64,000 bases of DNA. Origin: Liolophura sinensis. Taxonomy: Eukaryota > Mollusca > Polyplacophora > Chitonida > Chitonidae. Positions 55,018 to 64,000 of this stretch are shown here, in pieces. Under the pieces are notes generated by a model that searched no databases, was not told the origin of the DNA, and saw only the letters and a list, made by a program, of their open reading frames with translations. A program made the translations under genes and the position numbers. The DNA lies in the NCBI RefSeq assembly GCF_032854445.1, contig NC_088305.1:8061606-8125605 (forward strand), in the 5' to 3' direction. The stretch's first letter is position 1. The number at the start of each line of letters is the position of its first letter.

Positions 55018-55234
55018 TTTATTTATTTATTTATTGGTGTTTTACGCCGTACTCAAGAATATTTTACTTATACGACGGCTGCCAGCATTGGGAGGAAACC
55101 TTCATCCGCAGGTTGTTGGCAGTCTTTCCGACGTACAGCCGGAGAGGATGGCAGCATGAGCTGGACTTGAACTCATGGCGACCGCGTTTGTGAGAGGCTC
55201 ATGGGTCACTGTGCCGCGCTGGCGTGCTCAATTA
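55018..55234 (-). mobile_element. SINE family 1, nearly complete with small internal deletion
   Basis: TTATTTATTTATTGGTGTTT, CGCCGTACTCAAGAATATTT, AGCATGAGCTGGACTTGAAC and GTGCCGCGCTGGCGTGC in order. Confidence 0.85.
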
Positions 55235-55704
55235 CTGAATAAACAAATATAAATATGTATACACACAGCTAGACTGGGCTGAACTGGGGTAGGAGTAGCT
55301 GGACAGGATTACTGGTGTGAAGAGTAGCATTAGCGTAAAAGAGTCAACTAAGATACATGTATAGGAAATACAAGGCCATGCTTGGCTAATTGGTCAGGTA
55401 TACTTACTTTTTGTTCACAGTTGATTCAGACATGACAAATGATAATATAATAACTAGTAGAAATTACTCTACTCTGTTCTACATTTTAACTCAATATTTA
55501 TGTCGAATTAAATTGTTGCAAAACTGAGTCATATCCAATTGGCTACAGGGATCCAAATCATGTTTAAATATTTTTTTCTCTTTTGAGAAAATCGTTCCCA
55601 ATATGAGTTGATAGACAAGTTGAACATAACCCTCTGGGTGCATGCTGTATTTTTGTAGGTTTTGGAAACACATGTTGAGCATTATACAATTATTCATTTT
55701 GTGG

Positions 55705-55785
55705 TTATACACTATATTCAAGAATATTCCTCTCCCACGATGGCGGTCAGTTTTGAGAGTGGAGGAAACTGGGGTAAACCATGAT
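55705..55785 (-). mobile_element. SINE family 1 tail fragment, diverged
   Basis: ATATTCAAGAATATTCCTCTC then ACGATGGCGGTCAG and GGAGGAAACTGGGG. Confidence 0.55.
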
Positions 55786-56013
55786 CTTGGGTTACTTATT
55801 GATGAACTTTCTCAAGTATGATTTACAGATGTGTACACCGTATTGATGGGAGAAATGTCGGCTTTTATGAACGATAGACTGAGCAAACGACCTTGCGTGT
55901 GCTGTCGGCAGCTTAGTGTCACCAAAACACCACGAGAAAAGAAAATGAGAGAAGAAAATCCACAAATTATCAAAGGTCTTGATTGAACCCACATCTCGTG
56001 TGTCCCAGCGATT

Positions 56014-56148
56014 GGATTTATTTATTTATCATACTCAAGAATATTTTACTTATACCACGGCGGCCAGCATTATGGTTGGAGGAAACCGGGTAGAGCCCGG
56101 GGGAAACACACGACCATCCGCAGGTTGCTGATAGACCTTCCCACTGCC
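56014..56148 (-). mobile_element. SINE family 1, 3' half
   Basis: ATTTATTTATTTATCATACTC ... CGGCGGCCAGCATTATGG ... AACCGGGTAGAGCCCGGGGG, shortened here. It is joined at 56150 to a family 2 copy. Confidence 0.82.
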
Positions 56149-56149
56149 G

Positions 56150-56372
56150 GGCGCCCAGCGATCGGATTTCCACCGCTATTTTATCTAGTGCTGCTTCACT
56201 GAGACGCCTTACCGAAGGCAAGTAATGGGCCCCGCCCGAGCCATTATACTGATACGGGTCAACCAGTCGTTCCACTATTCCCTTCACATGTGTTAGGTGT
56301 GACTCGAGTCAGGATTGACCCTGGACCTACCGCTTCCGTAGCGGACGCTCTAACAACTGTGCTATCGGGGCC
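56150..56372 (-). mobile_element. SINE family 2-like element with tRNA-like head
   Basis: The minus strand starts GGCCCCGATAGCACAGTTG, an A-box-like stretch, and has GGGTCAATCC as a weak B box, then GTATCAGTATAATGGCTCGG and TTGCCTTCGGTAAGGCGTC. It is a tRNA-derived repeat rather than a working tRNA gene. Confidence 0.65.
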
Positions 56373-56441
56373 CGGTTTGTGCATTGAAAAATTACACTTA
56401 ATTATATGCATACATCGTGTTTCTTTACTAAGATTTTATTT

Positions 56442-56574
56442 ATTTATCAATTTATTTGATTGGTGTTTTACGCCATACTCAAGAATATTTCACTTATACG
56501 ACGGCTGCCAGCATTATGTTGGGAGGAAACCGGGCAGAACCTGGGGGAAACCCACCACCATCTGCAGGTTGCTC
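56442..56574 (-). mobile_element. SINE family 1, 3' half
   Basis: TTTATTTGATTGGTGTTTTA, CGCCATACTCAAGAATATTT and ACCACCATCTGCAGGTTGC in order. Confidence 0.82.
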
Positions 56575-57835
56575 TATACTAAAAAGAGATGAATGAAAAT
56601 TTCCACCTAACGACAGATGCTTGGTTTCGGTTATTCGGTTATTCTTTAATTGCCATGTTTGTAACAATACAATAAGAAACGTGATACCTTTATGAACAAT
56701 GAGGGTGGATGAATATAGCCACATCTCGCTCTCTGCGCCAACACAGAAAAAAATGCTTGTAATTAAGATGAACAAGTACAATATTCCATGCTCCTTTCAG
56801 CGCATGCGCCACTCTCTTAACTCGATTTACATCACCGTCCTCACTAGACAAGCTTGACCTTTGGAGTCTGAGCGATGCATGTGTAGGCTTGTTTAAGCTT
56901 AGCCTCACAATTCCATATTGTCCTCGCGCGGATCTATTTAATCAGCATCCAATAAAAAAATTGCTTCAGGTCAAAATCATGTTTGCTCATACCTTACATA
57001 AAGAGAGGGTATGTGCCTAACGTAACAAAGTTTTTTTTTTTTTGGTTTACAGCTCAACAATTGCACTTTTGTGACGCACCTCCAACCTTCTCTCTGGTTT
57101 TCTCCGCCCACAAAACTAACTGGTAGGTTTGAAGTGCAAAATCCTTCAACATTGCGCTAAACAACAGTATACAATCAAATATAAATCAAAACCTATACAC
57201 CTATCAGGATTTGTCATCCAACCTCCTGTATGATGAAGTCTACAAATAAATAGGCTCTATATTGTCTGTAATAGTAGCTCCTGCGGCAATACATGTTGCA
57301 ATATTATAGATTGCCTGTTCACATTAATTACTGAGGTATCTAAAGCCTGATCAAATGGAAATCCCCTGGGAAAAACCAGAGCAACCAGGCAACAGATCGG
57401 GTCATCATCGTATAATATCTCAGTACACGTGAGCAAACATTTCTGCAGCAATTTACTTTTATGATATATACGTCAAGAATTGGACGCATCCGTCACGTGG
57501 TTCGGCCTCCGAGGCCTGGAGCCTGTTATCTTTCTATCGCGCCCTGTTGCCCTTGGAGACGAAATCAGCCAATCGATTTATAGACTTTTTGCTCATTGCT
57601 GCGGTGGACATTTGTCCGCCTGGCCCATTGAGACATGCCCACAGCTACTGCAGGTTCATATACGCAGCTCGATGTATACGCGGAACAGCTATTTTATAGA
57701 CACCTGGTCGTCTCTTTTCTAATTGTTGCCCAAACACACACACACTGTAGTCTCGTCGCAGTTTCTTGGCCATCTTGGCAAGAATGGAGGATTGATTAAG
57801 GAATCCTTAAAGTGCATGTAATGTGCCTCCTTGTT

Positions 57836-57975
57836 GCAGGCCGGATTTCCAGCGCTCTTTTACCTAGTGCTGCTTGACCGGAAACGACTTACCGAAGGCA
57901 AGTAAGCCGCCCCGCCCAAGCCATTATATTGATACGTGTCAACCAGTCGTAGCACTATTCCCTTCATGCTGAACG
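57836..57975 (-). mobile_element. SINE family 2-like internal fragment
   Basis: Shares CGGATTTCC, AGTGCTGCTT, TTACCGAAGGCAAGTAA and CACTATTCCCTTCA with 56155-56285. Confidence 0.7.
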
Positions 57976-58315
57976 CCTAGCGAGGAAGTTACTTTTTTGA
58001 TGCTATGAACATCCTTCCAGCCCATACACCTATTCAGGTACACGTAGACTTGAAAGTCATCAATTCATTTAAACTTGATTAGACAGAAATCAACGAAAAC
58101 TGAGGAAAAAAAACAGAATATAATGTCAGTTTCAATGGATAAGCTGTCTTTGTGTCTCGATCTGGCCAATCAAGTGCAAATTTGTGCGATTCACCGATGT
58201 TTCTTGTTTCTTGGGTGAAATAAGATGGCCATGAAAAATATGGTCGACTCTACATGCAATTTAAGATGTATATTTACAGACCAACAACCTGTGCTGTAGA
58301 TCTAAAAGCGCAATA

Positions 58316-58474
58316 CAATCACCCAGGAGCTCCTCACTAATGTGATCGCTGTGAGTTCCAGTCCAACTCATGCTGGCTTCCTGTCCCGTCGTACGTGGGA
58401 AGGTTTGCCAGCAAGGTACTGATAGTCCTAGGTTTTCCCCGGGATCTGCCCGCTTTTCTCTAACCATAATGCTG

Positions 58475-58509
<35 letters not shown>

Positions 58510-58535
58510 ATTTTCCTGAGTATTAAGAAATATAT
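58316..58535 (+). mobile_element. SINE family 1 with an internal (AT)n expansion
   Basis: CCAACTCATGCTGGCTTCC, GTACGTGGGAAGGTTTGCC and CATAATGCTGACCG are followed by about 20 AT units (58478-58504) and then TTCCTGAGTATTAAG, so the microsatellite lies inside the element. Confidence 0.8.
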
Positions 58536-58786
58536 AGAGGTGTCGGCACACTGAAGGAATGCTTTTTAAACCAGTCGTGTATATGTATATCCTTGTATGT
58601 ATCCACCCATTTCCTGTCCACGACCGAAATTGAGCCCGCATCTCGTCATGGGGATTTATATAGTATAAACTCCTCACACGTTATATTTTTTTCATTACAC
58701 ACTAATTGTTGTGCTGTTTTGGAAGCTTAATTAAAGAGTTGTATGTATGTGTGTATGTATGTGCAATTTACATGTACAATCGTGTA

Positions 58787-58938
58787 AAACCCACGACCAT
58801 CCGTATGCTGATGACAGACCTTCCCAAGTACGACCGGAGAGAAAGCCAGCATGAGCTGGACTTGAACTCACAGCAACCGCATTACTAATATGCTCCTGGG
58901 TCATTGCACCGCGCTAGCACGCTAACTACGCACCAGGA
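58787..58938 (-). mobile_element. SINE family 1, 5' half
   Basis: AAACCCACGACCATCCGTAT, AAGCCAGCATGAGCTGGACT and CTGGGTCATTGCACCGCGC; the tail part is absent. Confidence 0.8.
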
Positions 58939-58939
58939 A

Positions 58940-61900
58940 GCGTAATTATTGAAAGGGGAAAATACCCATGGACAAAAACAATCGAGGACCATGAAACGGA
59001 ATTTCTGAGAAAAGAATCTTTTATTAGAGGCAAACATCTGTAAATTCAATACACAAACTTCGCAGTTTTCAGCAGGCTCTAGCGAAAACTATGGGAATTT
59101 GTATGAATTATCCACGAAGAATTATCCACAATCATCAGTATCCAAACAGAAGTGTAAAGAACCATTGTAAAAAGAAAATAAAGTAATCAACATTATATTG
59201 TTAAAAAGGATTTTTCACAAGGCATCTGGGGATATCTGAAAGGCACTGTAGGTAAACTGAACGTATTTCTTCACATGCAAGCATGCGCAAGCATCTAGCT
59301 GGGTTACCCGCCCGTTTGAAAGATCAATCAGACAAATGTTCTTTAACATTTCTTTAATGGAACTGTAAACAACCTACATGGGCTAAGATGTACGAAAAAT
59401 TTGACATAAATGAATATAACAGCTTGGTTAAAATTTTCATAAGTAAGTTGTGTAAATCATGATCGTGATTTAAGGTGTACCTCAAGTAGGACATATCGAT
59501 GAACATCAATTTGGAATATTGCCTTCGACTGCATAAAACTGATTTATCACTTCATGACGAAACATAGACCTTTACTGAAAGCAGCGTTTACAATACGTCA
59601 GTTGTATATTTCGTATTATGCATACAAGTTATAATCTGGAACAGGAGTCAGTACTGTGTTGCACTTTGCCAAGAAAACGTCAAACGCGCTATTTGATTTT
59701 GTACACAATTATTGCACAACTACACTTTAAAGCTGATGCTTCTATTCATTTTCATCACCAAAAATGTAACGATGGCAAAAAAGCACGTTAACTGTGTACC
59801 TGAGTCATGCAAACTTTGGTTGGCCGACGTAGACAACTCTCCCTAACTTTAACAAGCCCATCTTTGATTGCAAGTGCCATTTGTCTAAAAAAAAAAAAAG
59901 AAAAAACAAAAAAAAAAAACCCAACTTAACAAAGTAAAATAGATCTTAAACACTTCCAAACTCTGAACATGAAAACTGACCTCACAACATAGCAATATGG
60001 AACTTGCAATAAAATTTCTAATAGCATAATAAAGTAAAAAAAAGTAGGGGAACTGCTGGTTGGCCAGGTGGAGAGGGTTCAATCTAGCAGTCTCCCAGAA
60101 TATTGTATAAAGGGGTTATCCGATGAGGGAATAAGGTGGCTTCCATTACAAGCATTCAAAGTTTATTTTTAAAGCAAAAAATATAAATTGTATGCACATA
60201 ATGTATACCACGAAATAGCGCCCTGTGCGCTTAATTTGGCACAAGCGCTTCCATGTGCACCTTCACAGGTATATGTATACGTACATACAACTCAAACGCT
60301 TCCGATTCCACCAAAGTCTATACACAAAACAATTCTAAACAATATGAAACCTTGAAAGATCTGGAATACCCGTTAGCTCCGCCAATGATTCCGTGACTGA
60401 GCTATTATGTCATAGAAGAATTATGTGACTTTTTTAATCTAAAAAAATGACTCACGGTTTGCGGTATTTCATGAACAGAACTGAAAAAAAAGTCAGAACT
60501 ATACCCTCGGCAGAATGCCAGTGGTCATAAGCTGGTCGATAATCAAAACTACACTGGATCAACCTGCTTCAAATCGAACAATTATTGAAACACACTCTTG
60601 ATCAAAAATCATTACATCACAAATGAGGGCGTATTTGTGTAAATGTTAAAGCTGTAAAAAAGACAGATAACTGTAAATTTTGAAGGGATATTATTGCTCG
60701 CCAGGTGGCTTATGCTTGGGTGCTGAAGATAAAAAAAAAATGTGAAATTTCACGGCTCTAAGAGAAGCGGTTATGAAGATATAATGGAAAAGACAAAACG
60801 TTTACGTATACTAGCAAGTGGACAACGCCTACCAGGACAGACCGGTGTATAAAATGGAGTTTAATTTCCATAAAATCTGAAGAAAAATATTTCAAAAACT
60901 TAGCAAACAACAGCATTGGTATCACTTTTTTGCCACACAGAACTATACACTGTGAAATACTAATATGACTGTATGAATATAGAGGAGAGCAGATAACGTG
61001 TTTACAGTCAGATTATTACTCACTGGCTTGTCTGGCAAAACAAAGAAACGACACGGTCAATTATTGGATATTACAATCATACAAATATTGCATAATGATC
61101 TCAAACAAAAACTCGCCTGTAAATATCCGACACTTTTTTATTTGGAGCTTTTCTTCAAAAATACCAAAAACGCCCTACGAATGTTATGTACATTCATGTC
61201 CGTACATGTATTTGACTATTAAAAAAAATGCCTTGTGGTTTTTCAGTGACGGTTTAAACATTCCAGATGTTACAGCCTGTCTACAAGTAGTCACGATGTT
61301 CACAAGTAGATTTTTGTATCTACGTGTACTACTCAGGATAACAAATACTTTGAAATTACACATGGTTGGGAAAAAAAGTATCAATACATATATAGATTTA
61401 TGGTTATACAAGAGAGAAGGTAGTTGGGACGGGGTAGAATGGGGAACTGGGGGAGAAGAGGGACTAAGGCACCTTTGGGAACATAGGACATAGGGCGCAG
61501 ACAAATGGAGAATAGCATAAGAGGAGGTGAAAGAGACAAGATGTTGGAGAAAAGGCAAAATGGAGAAAAGGCAAAATAAAGAAATGACATGGTCAGTTAT
61601 TGGATCAGCAAAGGGCATCACATGGTGATATCAGGGAAATATTAAAGGGAAATGGGCAAGGGCGGAAAATGGGAAGCAGAAAGGTACATCAGGGAAAAGA
61701 AAGCACAGTAGAACAGGGTAGAACCAGGAAAATTGTAAAAGGGCTACTGAGAAAATGCGGAATGGAAATAGGCACAGGAAAAGCAAGGGAGAGGAAAATG
61801 GGAGAGAGGACGGGGTAGATGGACTATCATGGTTTTTTTTTTATCATACTATTATTATTTACAGGATTATGACATAAGAGTAGCCGCATACATACACAGG

Positions 61901-63060
61901 AAACCACAATATTAAAGTAACAAAAATATCTCTCAATTTATACAATATGTAGAACAATCATAAAATCTCAGACATAAAGAATAATAAAACTATGTCACAT
62001 TTGTAGGTCATTGGAGGTCAATTCTTCCCTTAGTATCAATGTAAAGCGACAAAAATCACAAGGTAATGTCAGGATTACGTATTGGTTTCTTTAGTCATTC
62101 AATATGTACATTTTTGCTAAATCATTATTATTCTACGCACTTTTGAGTCAAGGAAACTAACTAATACTCGCACATATACATGTATTCATCAACACCGATC
62201 TCGAATCCAGCCCGTCCACCAATTCAGCTGACCATAAGAAACTGTCTGGACCTTGATCACTTTTTATGAAAATATTTGCGGTTAGGACTAATCTTAATCT
62301 TTCCTGACCTCTACCTTTATCTTTCGGAAATTACTTACAAATGCTGCCTGCATAGCGTTTTCATGTACAAGTCTGAAGGCTTACAAATCGTAACAAACTT
62401 CCCATGAATTGCACCACGTGCCGCTCTATGCGCTCGCTTTCAGTGAACGTAGAGAGCGGCGCTTGCGCTATAATGGAGTATGGTGCTGCAAAGGCAAGTA
62501 CACAATGCTCGTGCCTTCTCAAGTTGGAATCGGAAACAATACTATCACTTGGGTTGGATAAGGTCAGGAATTCCTGAAAACAACTGTCAGACAACACCGA
62601 ACGTTTTCTTAACCTTGTTTGAATTTGGAACTTCTGCAGTAAGAACAAATCTGTCACATGTGCGGCAAAGCTTTTTCAGGCGGATTAAAATTACAACTAA
62701 TAAAATGCCCCTTCCCCCACGTTTCAGCACACACTTCAACACCAGATTTTATCCTAGACAAGTAAAAGTCATGAAGAATCCTAACAAATGATCGGCATCC
62801 GTATAAAGCATTTGTTGGTAAGCTTTTTTATCCACTTTTCTGTGCCGACATCTATCTAACGTTGGCTGTGGGAAGCTAGATGACTACTTCGTAGAGTCAC
62901 AGGGAAGGCAGGTCACACCTTCAGCTATACTTCAAGGCAAGGAAAAAAGTAACTTGATATACATGTATACGTCAGATGAATGCTTTCTTAGATTTGTCTC
63001 TGTCGATTATAATGCATTTTAAACCTTGGATTCTACCGTGGTCTTTTCGGACCATATTGT
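58940..63060. other. Right flank without recognised gene
   Basis: Long A/T-rich stretch. The minus-strand frame at 61621-61184 (145 codons) is rich in Ser, Leu and Pro and lies opposite purine-rich GGAGAAAA sequence; I do not regard it as a gene. AATAAAAG on the minus strand near 59025 could be the end of a long 3' untranslated region of a gene beyond the right edge, but this is a guess. Confidence 0.4.
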
Positions 63061-63082
63061 GATGACGTCACATGACGTCACC
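63061..63082. promoter_or_regulatory. Two adjacent CRE-type TGACGTCA octamers
   Basis: GATGACGTCACATGACGTCACC holds two perfect TGACGTCA palindromes ten bases apart, about one helical turn. This is the consensus for CREB/ATF factors. No gene is recognised next to it; it may serve one beyond the right edge. Confidence 0.4.
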
Positions 63083-63888
63083 TCCGGTTTATTGCCACTG
63101 CATACACAAAGGCCGCTAAACTTCTACATTCAAATGTCTGAATGTATGCATTCGCCGAAAAGATCTTGTAATGAACTGTTTAAAGCAAAACATGTGACGT
63201 GACTTATACTTGCTGTGTTCCAAAGAGGGCAACTCACAATCCAAAGTTTCAAAAGCATTTGAATCGGCTGATAATAACGGTGTTTAATGGGTTTTTTTTT
63301 AATTGCAGTCATTCCTCGTGAATCTCTCTTCTAATTTTAACATGGAGTTTAACCTTTATGCGTTTCTTCCGCTTTCAATGATAGCTAACAGACATGTACG
63401 CTCTCGAAAGCTTTAAAATTGGCCATAACAGAGAATGATGACCAATACACATGTAGATATGCACAATCAAATTATCAGGAACTGACGAAGCCTACACTGT
63501 ATTTAAAGTTCTCCTCATGCATACAAACTGGAAGCGGAAGTTAAGTGATGCGATTCTCAGGCTTGACAGCTTGAGGCACATACGCTGATCAGGGGATCTT
63601 GATACAACTTATAGCGACTTATGGATTCTCAGAGTTGATACGTGATATTCAGATAATGACTAATCGCCCTCATACACTAGACTGTGATACTCGAGTTTTG
63701 ATTCTCAAACCCAGGCACTGATCTGAATGCTCGGGTCATGATGCATACAAGCTGGTACCCCCAATCATGAACAGGACACTAGGATTCTGATACAGACTCT
63801 ATGACCACGATAAGGTAACTTGGACCTGATAAAGACACTTCGATACTTGCATCCTGACCTTCTAACCCTGATGATCCCTCCAGAAATG

Positions 63889-64000
63889 GGCCCACTTGTA
63901 CGAAACCCACTTAACGTAACGAGCACGTAACAACCATGGCGACGTAATACCTACACTGCTGGTTGCCATGGTAGTCACATGTTCGTACCGTTAAGTGGGC
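63889..64000. mobile_element. Inverted-repeat element at the right edge, possibly cut by the window
   Basis: The ends GCCCACTTGTACGAA and TTCGTACCGTTAAGTGGGC are inverted copies, and CCATGGCGACGTAAT faces GGTTGCCATGG. The unit resembles the stretch near 31295-31395 (TTACGAGCACGTGGCTGCCATGG), so it is dispersed. Confidence 0.6.

Noticed and set aside
61184-61621. Minus-strand frame of 145 codons
   Set aside because: Low complexity opposite purine-rich DNA, no domain, no splice context, overlapped by other long frames.

Overview
This window is non-coding-rich animal DNA. Short exons with canonical GT/AG borders are separated by large introns, and there are many tRNA-derived SINEs, a decayed LINE and long minisatellites, with no bacterial gene layout. 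The SINE types resemble those I know from molluscs and other lophotrochozoans, so a mollusc or brachiopod-like genome is my best guess. The species cannot be told from the sequence.

Nearly all recognisable coding sequence lies on the minus strand and belongs to one locus of about 50 kb (53.3 kb down to 3.3 kb). It encodes small type I membrane proteins of the mannose-6-phosphate-receptor/MRH type. A signal-peptide exon (E1, 53339-53170) and a second exon (E2, 46863-46764) occur once each. Downstream of them lie five tandem copies of a five-exon cassette (E3-E7): cassette 1 at 44.0-40.2 kb, cassette 2 at 37.3-32.2 kb, cassette 3 at 29.6-25.8 kb, cassette 4 at 24.0-14.1 kb and cassette 5 at 11.3-3.3 kb. 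Each cassette encodes the second half of the lumenal domain, a stalk, a transmembrane segment and a short tail ending in its own stop codon. Every E3 begins in phase 0, matching the end of E2. All internal phases are identical, so E1+E2 joined to any cassette gives an intact protein of 254-263 residues. I found no second E1 or E2 between the cassettes. The most economical reading is a constant 5' half with five alternative 3' halves. Partial duplications, or separate genes with unrecognised first exons, remain possible.

Trafficking clues agree with the family. Four of the five tails end exactly at a YxxPhi-type tyrosine sorting signal. The fifth ends YSKT, one residue from the YSKV signal of the large mannose-6-phosphate receptor. 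A perfect GTCACGTGAC (CLEAR/TFEB-type) palindrome lies 133 bp upstream of the start codon. The Gln and Glu of the sugar pocket, and in four of five cassettes the Tyr, have counterparts, but the Arg that normally follows the Cys of the fourth exon is missing in all five cassettes.

The introns hold about two dozen SINE copies or fragments, an antisense decayed LINE (5.2-8.5 kb), a 4 kb complex of 34/35-bp minisatellites (16.5-20.6 kb), a 37-bp minisatellite just before E2 (47.0-48.2 kb), a CATC microsatellite beside an exon, a recent 349-bp tandem duplication and several dispersed repeat families. The right flank (54-64 kb) holds SINE copies and otherwise no recognisable gene.
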